DNA from: Circinella umbellata | Lineage: Eukaryota > Mucoromycota > Mucoromycetes > Mucorales > Lichtheimiaceae | Length of the DNA stretch: 64,000 nt | Direction: 5' to 3' | Assembly: GCA_025093555.1 (NCBI GenBank) | Contig: JAIWNF010000031.1 | Location: forward strand, 186,001-250,000 | In this document: positions 38,708-50,517 of the stretch, in pieces | How the letters are laid out: the number at the start of each line of letters is the position of its first letter | Position numbering within the stretch: the first letter of the stretch is position 1 | Notes under the pieces: generated by a model | The model's database searches: none | What the model was told of the DNA's origin: nothing | Seen by the model: only the letters and a program-made list of their open reading frames with translations | Translations under genes and position numbers: made by a program

Positions 38708-41700
38708 ATGTCACGTATAGCAAGACCTTTTCATGTGACTTTACATGAAGATTCTGTTCAAGAACAAACAATGTCACGCATTGCTTCAGGATATCATAAT
38801 AATAGTAATTCAGTGACAAATAACTCTACTGCTGCTGCTGCTACTACTACTACTACTACTAAAAAAAGACTTGCACGACTTCCTACAACAACAACAACAA
38901 CAACAACACGAGATGATTCCATGGGTCCAGCAGATGCACCCAAAGTACAACGTCGTTCTAATCCACTTGCTTCAACAACTTTAATGACGAAACGACCGAG
39001 TAAAACTGTAAAAGCTACCATGCGTTCATCAACATCTTCAACTGAAGAATTATCAGAACCAGAACCTATTGTACGTTATTCTCCTCAAAAGACAAAAACC
39101 CGGTCTTCTTATACTCCTTCTTCTAAAAATGGATTATCGGATACAGTTACCAAGGCAACAACAACAACAACAACTAAATCACCCTCATTAATGGTGATTG
39201 GATCTAAAGTATCAGTACCTTCTATGGGAGTTTCTGGTACATTACGTTTTTTGGGTCCAACAGACTTTAAACCTGGTATTTGGGGTGGTATTGAACTAGG
39301 TGATTCTGGTATCGGAAAGAACGATGGATGTGTACAGGGGTAAGTCTTATTCTTCTTCTTTTTTTCTCTTGTTATCGTTGACAATAGTGTTGTATGTATA
39401 TATGAGTTAAATGGATGATTTATATTTACTTTTTTTTTTCTTTTTGATTTATTCTTTTCTAGAATCCGTTATTTCACATGTCCTCCACAAAAAGGTTTAT
39501 TTATCAATGAATCTAAAATTGTCGTTTTGGAGACTGTTGATCAACCTTCTTCGGAGGGAAAATTATCAACAACAATGATCAACAATACAACCGGTTTATC
39601 ACCTCCTACTCAACGACGCAGTAGACAGCCAATCCCAGAAGTCACACGATCGAGTATCATTTCAAGTAGACGATCAAAAACATTATCATCCACATCAAGA
39701 AAGCCAAGTAAAGCTTCCATCAACAGATCAGCAGACACTGGAAAATCATCTCGATACTCATCATCTGGTGCAGTAGGTGACAAATCCTCCCGTTATTCAG
39801 TAGATCGATCTACACCTGTTGTAGATAAATCTTCTCGGTACTCAGTCGATAAATCTGTTGTTGAACAACAACAACAACAATCACCCTCTGTTGTTATTCC
39901 TGAAACAAATAATTCAAATGGTAGTCAGAAAAAGTCGGAACAACATACAGATACATCTTCCTTATTGAGTACAAGTCCATCATCTACCCCTTCACCAGCA
40001 GGTTTATCCAATAATGGTACTGATCAACGAGCAACTCCTACTACTGATACAACAAGTAACAGTAGTAATGGTGTATCAGAAAAAGAACTTTATCACCTGT
40101 ATGAATTATTGGAAAAAGAACAGCGTGAAAAGGATAAACTGGCTGCAGAAATCACGAGTAAGGAAGCAGCATGGGAAAGACTCGTCTCGACGAAAGAAAG
40201 TTATGCATTACGAGTCAAGGAAAAAGAAGACGAAATTAATCGTCTCCAACAACAAATCTCTGACTTGCAAGAAAAAATGGAAACGGCGCAACAACAACTT
40301 CAAGAACAACAAACTAAATTGGATAAAAACATCAAAGATGATTCATCCCAAGAGCAATCCTTGCGTCGTATTGAAAAATTAGAAGGGATTATTGAAGATA
40401 TGAAAACGAAAGCGAACGAAAGTATGGAAAGTTATGAATCTCAACTTCGAGAATCCAAGGGTCAATTGGATCATTTGCATCATGCATTAAAAGACCAAGA
40501 AACAATGTCGGCAGCGTTGGAAAGAGAATGTGAAGAATTACGTAAAGCAGGATTAGAAGCTATTAATGCCTATGAGACATCGATTCAAGAATTGAAGAAA
40601 CAATGTCAAACGACAGAAGAAGAAAAAACACGCCAATTTGATGATTTAAATAAAATCATTTCCGATTTACGTGGAGGTGATTTTTCAGCTTTGGAAGATT
40701 ACAATAGTCAACATGATCGATATGCAGACGAATGGCATGATCAACGTATACGTTTAGAAGAACAATTGGAATTAGCAACAGACGAAGTAGAACAAGAACG
40801 GATACGGAATCAAACCCTTGTGAATGAAAATGACAAGTTACGAAATGAGGTACAATTATTCCAAATGTCAAGCGCTTCTTCAGATGATCGATTTGATACT
40901 TTAAGACAGGAACTTGAAACAGAATTGCAAGATAAACGACGATTGATGGAAGAAGCCGATGCTGCTTTTGAAGCACAAGCACGTGCAGAAGATGAAAATT
41001 ATCAAATGAAGATGGCTCGTGTGAAGATGGAAAGAGAATTAGAAGAAGCACTTCAACAAGTTCAACTTTTGAAAGAGAATGGTGCTGCTGTTTCTTCTGC
41101 TGGGGGTTCCACTGATAATAGCAACACGAATTCCCAAGTGGTTCAATTAACAGTACAGTTAAATGAAGAACAACAAGCAAGAAAGATTCTTCAACAGGAG
41201 TGTGATCGTCTTCGTGATTCTCAAAATGGGTTGGAACAAGAATGTATGCGATTGATGGATGAATTAATGGTCGTTGAAAAGAGTGGAAATAATAATAACC
41301 CATCCTCACCCATGGTAGCAGAAAACAATTCTTCCACTACCGAACTTCAACAACGTATTAAAACATTGGAGGATGAAGTCTTACAAGAACGATTACGATA
41401 CAATGATTTGGAGCATACCAAACGAACAGAAATAACTCAACTTAGCAATGAACTTGCGGAATTAGAAACACTTATAGAAAATGGAGTTTTTGAAGATAAT
41501 GATCTACAAGAAGCACTTGATATTGAACGCAAGCGGATAAAATCACTGGAAAATGAACTCAAAATATTAAAAGAAACGGACAAGTCAGTAGCATCACCCT
41601 CTCAAGTATCAAGTCCAACAGTAGATACCACTACTAAAGCAACTATATCAACACCAACAGTAACAGCAGCAGCAGCAGCAGTAACAGAAAACCATGATGT

Positions 41701-41961
41701 TTATTGTGAATTATGTGAAGTACATGGCCATGATGTTTTAGATTGTACAGCACTATCTGGATTTGAAGAACAACATGATAAGAATCAAAAACAACAAGTG
41801 GTAATATGAGTTTTTACTTTTACAATCTTTAGAAAATGGGATTCTTCCATCATTATTATTAACAAATGACCTGTTATTTACTATGATAGTTTTGTGAAAA
41901 CTGTGATTTATCTGGAGTTCATTCAACTAAAGACTGTCCTAACAAAGATGAAATATTTTAA
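38708..41961 (+). CDS. CLIP-170-like CAP-Gly microtubule plus-end protein
   Basis: Microtubule plus-end tracking protein (yeast Bik1, fission yeast Tip1, animal CLIP-170). Three exons (38708-39339, 39463-41800, 41890-41961), 1013 residues. A Ser/Thr-rich, basic N-terminus is followed by one CAP-Gly domain (about 164-232) with the tubulin/EEY-binding GKNDG motif and GIRYFTCPPQKGLF across intron 1. A Ser-rich basic linker with repeated SSRYSVD units comes next, then a long coiled coil (about 330-920). The C-terminus has two CCHC zinc knuckles: CELCEVHGHDVLDC (959-972) and CENCDLSGVHSTKDC (992-1006). The last residues are KDEIF, like the DETF end of animal CLIP-170. The final exon, 24 codons, is identified by completing the second knuckle. 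Confidence 0.92.
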
Positions 41962-42464
41962 AAGAAAAACAAATATAAAAATTATATACAAATGACTTAC
42001 CCCAAAAAGTGTAAGAGAAAAAAAAAAGACAACCAAATTTGCATACCTTTCATTCACACACACACACACACAATCCATCCTGCATACTAAATGTAAATTC
42101 CTGTTCATTAATATTACACATCTCATTTGATATTCACTACAATTTTTTTTTATTATTATTTAGCATCACTACTATTAATATTACTTCTTCTGCTCCATAT
42201 TCTTCTTCTTTTCTCTCTCTCTTTTATTTTATTCTTCTTTTTTTTTTACCGTAGTTTTATCTTTTCTGATGCATAATATTCATACTCTTGTTGTTGTTGT
42301 TGTTTCTTTTTTTTTCTTCCTTCTCTTCTTATTTTCATGTACATTTTTATTACCACCATACATACACACAAATCAATATTAAAAAAAAAAGTAACCTTGT
42401 GTTTATATAATATAACATTTTTTCACTACTTAATGCAAAGAAATGAATGAGAAAGAGAAATATA
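41962..42464. other. intergenic, CLIP 3' flank
   Basis: Pyrimidine-rich 3' flank with a short (CA)n at about 42056-42072, ending at the left target site of the next MITE. No gene seen. Confidence 0.6.
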
Positions 42465-43281
42465 AGGTGCATCCTGACTTAAACCGTCATTTTTCGAAAA
42501 TTGAGATATTTTAAACACCCGACGGGTAATCATATTGCCACCAATGAGACTATCAAAATTATGCTGGCCATAGATAAGTCTGTGAAATACTATAGAAATT
42601 TATTATATATTTTATAAAAAATAGGATAAAAAGAGATGATAGTGCATGTGTGTATAATGTTGAGAAATATGCAGTAATTTCCCTACTCTTTTTCCTTTTT
42701 CCTGTTGCTTGGTTTCATAGTACCATTTGATATTTCTGGTATTTCCCCAATATTTTCTGTCAGAACCTGGTTCTATTTCTTTTTATTAAAAATGGTGGAT
42801 GGGCTTATAACTTTACTTGGTTGCTATTCAACAAGAGCCTGGAAAAGATTGGAATCTTTTTTGGTATAGATGATAGTATTTACATGCAATGAATATTTAA
42901 AAACAACTATTTTTCGAGTTTTATTGTTGTTCTTATATCTATTTGTTTTTTATTGAGTGAAGAAAAATAGATAGGAGCTACATATAATCTAGAGTACGAA
43001 CCTTGTGTAACTATAAACCATCCACTTTTATAGGTTACACACTGCTTATCTCTTTCTCGAAATATTGGCATTACTTAGTAAAATACCATATTTTGACAAA
43101 ACTTTGAAGCGACAAATCTCAAAGGGAAATAATCTTCTCTAAAAACTGTTCCGTAACATCTCTTCAGAATACCCAAGTTAACATATATTACGGCTCAAAA
43201 AGTTCATAGCTGCATTTATGACAATTTTTTGTCAATTCTTATTCCACCCCATATTTTGACGGTTTAAGTCAGAATGCACCT
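42465..43281. mobile_element. MITE with TA target duplications (Tc1/mariner-like)
   Basis: An 817-bp element bounded by inverted repeats: AGGTGCATCCTGACTTAAAC at the left and, as reverse complement of the right end, AGGTGCATTCTGACTTAAAC; the match continues through CGTCA (24 of 25 positions). TA flanks both sides (42463-42464 and 43282-43283). There is no transposase frame. Near the middle (about 43004-43041) an inner hairpin is visible: GTGTAACTATAAA against TTTATAGGTTACAC. Confidence 0.85.
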
Positions 43282-43947
43282 TATTCCATTCATCTGGATT
43301 TTCAACATCAACAAGTGGTTGTTTTTTTCACTGTATTCAACATTCATTTGACAAAAAGTAGAACTTGTTCAAACATAAAAGTACAATAACGAGTATAAAA
43401 TGTTGAATCTGTCATTTCTTTTCTTTCAAATACGTACGTATGAAGCTTTTTAATTTTGCAGTAAATTTTGCCCGTACGTCCATTGGTTCTACCATATAAA
43501 GTGGTACGTAATGTTGTTTTGGCATTTAGAAGTCGCCGAGATTAATTTGATTATGTGGGGGGGGTCATAATAACTGCGAGCTTTAATACAATTATATATT
43601 CTATAAATATATAGTAATAGGTAGTTCAATATTGTTCTGTTTTTTTTAAAAACATACATCTTTTCATGAATGTAGATGCAACGACTTTCTGCTTCCATAA
43701 AAAACAGTTATCTTTTTTTGTGTAGCGTAGTACAAGATATATGCAACTTGTGTACCTATTTATTTATTACCACTGCATGAACCATATTAGCCATAGAAAT
43801 TTTGGAGAGCAGCCCCGATTTGGTGTCGTCATTAGCGTGGACAAAAATCGGCATTCATCAATTGATGAACAAAAGCAGTCCATTTCGTTGATGATGAAGA
43901 AATGAGCTTTCCTTTTTATCTTTATTCATTTTTAATCATTTATTGAA
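43282..43947. other. intergenic upstream of PD-(D/E)XK pseudogene
   Basis: AT-rich, then GC-richer from about 43800 (CAGCCCCGATTTGGTGTCG), which may be the promoter or 5' leader of the following gene. No gene seen. Confidence 0.5.
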
Positions 43948-46915
43948 ATGACGGGTAAACGTGGTCAGACTCCTACTGTCAGCAAACGTCAGTTACGCTC
44001 CAAAAATAATAAAGTGAACACGAAAACAGCTAAAAAAGACCAACAATCACCAGAGGAACCGGATACGGCACAGAATCGCAAAAGAAAAAAGGCCATCATT
44101 CCAAAATCAAACGAGAAGCGATCACGGGTGTTAGCAGCATGCTCAATGGTGCGTTTGTAACGTCAGTACGCTTACCTTAAAGGCGTTTGCCCTGGAGCAT
44201 GATTACTATGAATGCAGGCGCTGCCACGCTCGATATAAGACCATCATTATTAACATGTCCGAAGCAGAGCAATCTCGCCTCCTTCAGGAATTTGAAAATT
44301 GGTGCCTCACCCTTGATTGCACAGCGTTTTGGAAGGAACGCAAACGAAAATATGCTTTGGAAACTGCTGCATCCAACTGCTCCGAAGTGATCGATAAGAT
44401 GTTAGTATCTGATTCCCAGGGCCTTTTGGAGCCTCAAAATCAAACCTCAACCGTAGAATTACCAACTCCACGTCCAACACAGGAAACAACTGCATCACAG
44501 CCTATAGCAACAACAACTACAGCTGATTTGGATCAAGAGCATGCTAATACTCGACAAGAGAGTGATAACGAAGAGAAGCATTGGATTATTGATGGGAACG
44601 ATATTACTTCTCTTTTCCTAAAATACCGGTATCAAGCAGACATCATTCCCAAGCCTGTTCCTTTGGAATCAAACATTCAGGAGATATTAGCCTTGTCGGG
44701 TGTACTCTTCCTGGCGAATGAACAGCATAGCGAATGCAAAGTGACTGTTTTTGGGGAACAAGTGCTCAAGAATTTGTTAAAGTGTCAAATTCAAACGCTA
44801 CTCAGCAAAGTGCCACACGATACCCCGAATTTTACCAATGATGACTTTATGGAAATGGTGAATGTTGTACGCGTATCCGCTGTTGACGAGGAGGGTATGT
44901 CTCCAAAAAGTGCCAAGCTCCGCCTCTTGACTCTGGTCACTAGCATGGATCAATTCAAGTCTAATGTTGTCGAAGGCATTGCTGATTTGTAAATATTGTA
45001 GTGTGGTAAAGAAAAGTGCGTCTAAGTACTAATATCCTTCTCATCTATTTTCATTGTAGGTTGGTGAAACTACCGTTTGACCCCATCGAAGACAAGAACC
45101 AATTTGGAGAAGTAGACGTACAAACCAGGTATTATGATCCATTGCTGTCGTCCATTGTGGCAGATACTAGGCTAGGATTCTTAGTAGACCGATCCGGATC
45201 GGATTGGCGCCATTTCGAATCCGATCCGTTTTGAAACGGATCGGATTTTCGGAAATCCGGATTGTCCACGGATTAGAGAATTGCAATCCGAATCCGTTTC
45301 GTAAAAATCCGGATTGAATCCGTAATCCGTAATGCAAAAGAATCAATTAGATGAAAATCTAGGCTATATAGTAGATGTCACCGTATTTTTTCATGAGAGA
45401 AGGTGTTTTACAAGATTGTGTATGGTAGTCGTTTGAGATCGTTTAAGAAAAGTAAAACATTGGTAACAAAGGTGCATTATTTTTAGATGATTTATTATTT
45501 TGGTTTGAAAAACATAATAGGAAATAAATAAGTCATAATAAAAAAAGAATTGTAGTAATAAAAAGTTATAGTAATGGGAAAAAAGAAGTTACAATGGGAA
45601 AAGAAAGTTATAGTTGAAAAAAAACTATAGTGGGAAAGTTATAGTAGTAAAAAAAAAGTTATAGTGATAAAAAAGTTTATAGTGAAAAAAAAAATTATGG
45701 TGGTGGTAGAAATATAACATGACGTGGATTTTTTTTTGTGGGGGCGAGTAGTATGCTGAAAAAAAAGAGGTATAAGTTTTTTTTCTGTTTACAACTAAAT
45801 AAAAGTTCATAATTCTCTTTATCATTACTAGATTAATAAAAATAATAATTAAGTTCATTAATCTCTCTTTTTAATCTTTAATTTTTGTTTTTTTCTTTTC
45901 AAATATTTTTTTTCTATATTAAAGCCATTACTACTTTTCCTTTCAACTGCTCTATTCAAGTATATAATAATATACAAAAACTTACTCTCTTCTTATTTGA
46001 ATATATATATACCTTACCACAGCATTGTTAAAACTTTGATCCATTACTCTATAATTATAATGACGGATCAGAAAAATCCGACGGATCCATATATCTCAAT
46101 CCGTTTACAATCCGGATTGTAGAATTACGATCCGAATCCGATCCGAATCCGTTGAGACACAATCCAAATCCGATTCAATCCATATGAAAAACGGATCGGT
46201 TTATAAATCCGGATTGTACTAAGATACCTAGATACTACGAGGAAGGTTGTATTACGATGGCCGAACAAGGAGGACACAATGACCACTGGCATTCATCCGG
46301 ATGCCATTGTATCCACCTTGGTCCAACGTGCATTTGGGCAATCCCTTGGTTTTGGAGAAGTCAAGCTTGGCGGTGACAACACCACCAATCATTCCCTTTG
46401 CTTGGACACGCTCAAGCTCGCCGTCTTGTTGCGCAACAGCGTCTTGAAGTATGACCACCCTATTCTCACTTTTCAAGTTAATGGTAAGAAGGAAAATGTT
46501 GCTACAGTGTTTATGGATCATAACCATTTCACAATGCTTTGTAGGATTTTAATTAGTTTTTTATATGACACAAATGATACATAGCAGTTTCTTTACCATG
46601 ACAGAAATTGGCCGCATCACCCTGCCTGAAGCATTATCCTGCTTTCACTCATTCATCACACTGAAAAATATCCGTACGTTATTGCGCGTCTCCCTTTTAT
46701 TTTGGCATTGCTGTTACCAAGCAGATTCATCATCATCTGTCGTTGCACCTGTCAGCACGCCATCCCCCACATCCGCCAAAGTTGCATATCCAATCGACAC
46801 CTCAACATTTTCTCCCTCTGCAAGTCCCCATACCACACAATTATTCCAGATTTTGTTCATTGAATCACAAATATCGCAAGCAGGCTTGGACGTTAGTGGC
46901 AAATCACCATGGTGA
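43948..46915 (+). pseudogene. PD-(D/E)XK nuclease-like multicopy gene, split by transposon
   Basis: Coding segments are recognisable at 43948-44160, 44183-44988, 45060-45163, 46240-46473 and 46557-46915. The N-terminus is basic; a short ECRRCHARYK motif follows, then a linker rich in Thr/Gln. After the insertion the frame resumes with IHPDAIVS and, about 18 residues later, GFGEVK, the spacing of a PD-(D/E)XK nuclease core. It then continues through LCLDTLKLAVLL, VFYMTQM and FFTMTEIGRITLP. I recall similar proteins as a large hypothetical family in Mucorales genomes. The 44989-45059 intron has a TACTAAT branch site. A 1060-bp hAT-like element interrupts the exon at 45164; removing it and one target copy would leave the frame open. 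Around 44149-44182 the join is unclear (a 34-nt gap, short for an intron), perhaps a further lesion. Probably non-functional. Confidence 0.7.
45172..46231. mobile_element. non-autonomous hAT-like element, 1060 bp
   Basis: Flanked by 8-bp target copies ATACTAGG (45164-45171) and ATACTACG (46232-46239), one mismatch. Ends are CTAGGATTCTTAGTA at the left and, reverse-complemented, CTAGGTATCTTAGTA at the right. Both subterminal zones are crowded with AATCCGGATT / CGGATCGGATT motifs in both orientations, a pattern typical of hAT transposase binding. The core is A-rich with no transposase. Eight-bp duplication and subterminal repeats point to the hAT superfamily. Confidence 0.8.
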
Positions 46916-47540
46916 TAAAATTCCGGATCAAATCGAACCGGTGATCCAAATGGTTCTCTCCCTTGCCGCCACAGATGATTAACAATACCACCTCGAAGTA
47001 TCGTGACTGTAGCATCCAATATAAATAAAATTCATGCTATCAAATATATTTTTACGACTAAAAGTATCTGGACAAAGTGACCAAATAAAAAAAACCCCGA
47101 CTTAGCATGACTTAAATTTATGCCTTGCATTTCTTCTCTCTGTCATTTTTTCATCAGAAGTAGTATATTCATCTACATATTGTATACTTGCTGGTTTGGT
47201 TGATATGAAATAAATGACGTTGCTCGTTAAATCGAAACTATTTAGTAAAATTGTAAATGAAAGAAAAATAGTCTTAGATAGTTGTGGATCTCAAATGGTT
47301 TCAAAATAGTCTTGAAACTTTACTAATCTGTCTTGTGCCTGTTCCTAAAACGTACCAACATTTTCTTAACTTGTCCCAGCCAAGCTTTTATTCATCTCAA
47401 ATTAATTCAACTCGTCCCAGCAGAAAAAAAGTACGTCCAAATTTTTATTCAAAACCCAGTACATAAAGAAAGTGCCATACTGAATTTGTGCCAATTGAAT
47501 TGAAAGAAAGGGTGTATTACGTGACTGTAAGAGTCCCATT
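46916..47540. other. intergenic with possible Tc1-like end
   Basis: Mostly anonymous. The string ACTAAAAGTATCTGGACAAA near 47057 looks like a Tc1/mariner inverted-repeat tip, but I find no partner. The short frames here show no recognisable protein. Confidence 0.45.
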
Positions 47541-49060
47541 TTTCTCAAAAGGCGGATTTTTCAAATTGTAGGGCGGTATATTCTTTTTTTTTTTTTTACT
47601 TTTGTTAAATGAGTACATACTTTTTTTATGAAGATGGCCAGGGAAACATTTGTGATGAAAATGGGCGCGATGCGATGGAATGCGAAGAAGAGATTAACCC
47701 CTTCCATCTAAAAACATTAACTCGTCTTCGACTTTACTGCGAGAAGCAAAATACAGAGCAGAAGGACACTGAGATGGAAGCCTTAGATGCTGAGATGGAG
47801 GAGTTTGCCACCAACGTAAAGATCAATAGTGGTAGGAGTTATAACAACTACACCAATGATCAGAAACTGCTTTTTGTCTACTACAATAGGATTAAGTTGT
47901 TCAATGCTGCCAAATCTGGTAGATTAGCAGGCAGTATTGCTGAAAGAACTGCACAGAGGATAAAGATTGGAATATCTTTGAAAAACAAACCAATAAAATC
48001 AATAAATCAGCAGGCCAGCTTGATGAGAAGCATAAGATTCACCTTTTAAATTTTTATGACAGTAATCCCCAAGCCAGGGTTGTGGATGCAGTTTGTTCAC
48101 TCACTGAAAAATTCGAATCATTCACACTGAAAGAATCAAGTGTGAGAAATTTCCTCAAAACAGAATGCAACCTTTCATTCAAAAAAATCACTCGTCATCC
48201 AGCTCCCAGAAACGATCCAACCAAAATTGCAAACCGCATAGCGTGGGTTGAGAAGTGGAGCAAAACAGATATGGATTACCTTGAAAATTGTGTTTTTGTT
48301 GATGAATCAGCTTTCGATATCAATATGAGACCTCCAGGAGGATGGTCTATTAAGGGCACACCAGCTATTGTAATCACTCCTACCACCAGAGCAGTATCAC
48401 ACACAGTTTTGGGTACAATCTCGGCGAAGTATGTCATGTCAATGGAGCTTCGAAATCCTCAGGAACACACTTTCAAAAGACTAAAAATCGATTCTGGTAA
48501 TCGCGAAAGAAAAGCACTATCAAAACCAAAGAAGCCTGCCTCCAAAGGAACTGTCACTGGCCATTATATGAATTTTATTCAGAAAACAATGGATGAAATG
48601 GATTGCATTCCGGAAATGAAAGGATATTATACAGTTATGGATAATGCACCAATACATACATCTAACGAAATTGATACTATGGTGACAGAGAGAGGATATA
48701 AGTGCATTTATCTCCCTCCTTACTCGCCTGAACTTAATCCTATTGAGCAATTTTGGTCCATAGTTAAAAATAAGGTTAAACGTAGTCAATTTCAAACTAA
48801 AGAGGATTTATCTCAACAAGAATAGGTGGAGGCTTGCAATAATGTTCCTCCAGAACATCTTCGAGCATTTGTACAACATTCGGTAAACATATTTGAAGAT
48901 TGCTTAAAAGGCAATCCTATTTAATAAAATGTCACAAACAACTGTTAAAAAATATATACTGAGGATCGAAGAGACCGCCTTTTGAGAAAATTGTAACCGC
49001 CTTTTGAGAAATTGTAACCGCCCTTTGAGAAAACAAAAACCGCCCTTTGGTGTTGCGCTA
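47541..49060 (+). mobile_element. decayed IS630/Tc1-type transposon
   Basis: The transposase relic is bracketed by subterminal repeats built on CTCAAA(A)GGCGG: forward on the left (about 47550-47576) and inverted four times on the right (about 48974-49041). The outermost right segment, reverse-complemented, reads ACAGTTAGCGCAACACC; the left tip has diverged (GTGACTGTAAGAGTCCC), so exact ends and the target duplication cannot be fixed. Boundaries given are approximate. Confidence 0.7.
47609..48924 (+). pseudogene. IS630/Tc1-family DDE transposase, inactivated
   Basis: The N-terminal part (47609 to about 47957) ends in GRLAGSIAERTAQR. The frame then shifts: the continuation EDKDWNIFEKQTNK...HLLNFYDSNPQARV lies in another frame from about 47958, consistent with a small deletion. 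The catalytic domain has VFVDESAFD (first Asp), YTVMDNAPIHT (second Asp) and YLPPYSPELNPIEQFW (final acidic residue Glu), the D-D34-E type arrangement. An in-frame TAG at 48823 cuts off the last 33 codons (VEACNNVPPEHLRAF... to GNPI). Two lesions make it inactive, though the catalytic residues remain. Confidence 0.88.
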
Positions 49061-49226
49061 ACTGTAAAATTCCTAGTTTCTTTTTGGTATTTTGACAGGT
49101 TCTATATACTAAATTGAACTCCGCCAGCATTCAATAAAGGGCTTCCAAATCACGTGTCGCGGTAGCCAGGATAACCACCGATTTAAATGTTATACAAAAA
49201 AGGGCGGAGGTATGGTCCGCGAGTAA

Positions 49227-49288
<62 letters not shown>

Positions 49289-50517
49289 AAATTCTTGAAA
49301 GAACAAGTTCAATTGCTTCAAATAAAAGATAAACTAGCATTGAACAACAACAATGGGTAATTAGACGACTATATAGGGGAAAACAGTAACTTTCTTCTCC
49401 ATACGTAGCAACAACAACAATAATAATAACAAAAAGCAGAAAAATTTGATAATTATCATTTTGTTTGGATTGTTTAAAGAATATCCATGGTAACAATATG
49501 GCATACATCCAATTAAATAATAGATGAGTTTATCTCAAGAAAATAAGAAAGAATATAATTGGGTAATTTCCTTCATATGATCTCTTTCCAGGTAAGTCAA
49601 AATAAATAATAATTATGGAATTGCATAACGTTAAGAAAAAAAAGAAAAAGAGGGTAATTGAATTAGACAAATTTACTTGTCATAGTCTTTGTTTTCGAAC
49701 AGACCTACAAAATTTTCAGAAAAACATACTCAAAAATGTAATATGGTGAATGCATTGTTGGATGCATAAAAACAGTGATATATAATAATAATAATAATTT
49801 CCACTACACAACGACTTGTCCAGTACCCGCCCCATCGATTACTCATCAACGACTATTTGTCATTACAAAGAAAAAAAGAGCAACATGGCATCGAAAATGG
49901 ATTAGTATCAATATCTAAAAAAGATATTATGTATGCAATCGATATGCTTACAGTTGATAAAGAGGGACATCTGATTCTTTCAACGGACAGGATGCCCGCA
50001 AACAAATTATATATTTTGCCAATTAGGTTCCCATACCTCGTTTTTTTTACCCGTCATCATTTGCATATTCTTGCATATGGGCTGAATAGAAATGTATCAT
50101 CAACAACCAAACAACTTGGCTCGTCTATTTATGAAGTGGAATTATTTAAATTAACAAGGATCTATACTTTACATACCAATGGGATGATGATAATAGAAGA
50201 ACATATAGTTAACATGTTTTATAGACTTGAATGGGTGGTTTTACTAGATGCATAATTTTCAGAAAAAAAAAAAAAAAGGATAAATGTAATGAGCGGGCAC
50301 TGAGTCCGTTTTTTTATTGTTGCACTATTCTCGCGGCGACACAAAAATTATAAAAAAAAACAAATATAATCCGGCCCGCGATTATCCAAGACTAAATACT
50401 TAAAAGAGAACTTTTTTTTTTTACCTTTCACTTGTCCCTTGTTTAACTTTTCCCTCTTTTTTTTTATTTATTTTCCCCTTTTTCAGGTGGACTTGACACA
50501 CAAGAAGAGAAAAAAAA
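49061..50517. other. intergenic upstream of ERG4
   Basis: Contains a long (AAT)n microsatellite and a stray AAAGGGCGG motif (about 49198) that recalls the neighbouring transposon. A 132-codon plus-strand frame (49857-50255) begins at TTG and has no recognisable features. The last 100 bp before 50518 are pyrimidine-rich ERG4 leader. Confidence 0.5.
49226..49287. repeat. (AAT)n microsatellite
   Basis: About 20 uninterrupted trinucleotide units. It produces an artificial poly-Ile frame on the minus strand. Confidence 0.97.

Noticed and set aside
40656..41309. 217-codon minus-strand frame opposite the CLIP coiled coil
   Set aside because: A shadow of the repetitive Glu/Gln-rich coding strand; its His/Leu-rich composition is what antisense of such codons gives.
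46714..47019. 101-codon minus frame opposite the PD-(D/E)XK pseudogene
   Set aside because: Antisense shadow of the 3' coding segment.
49131..49508. 125-codon minus frame with a long poly-Ile run
   Set aside because: The Ile run is the (AAT)n microsatellite read in reverse; nothing else supports a gene.
49857..50255. 132-codon plus frame upstream of ERG4
   Set aside because: Opens at TTG, has no known motif and no splice partners; could be an old relic but cannot be supported.
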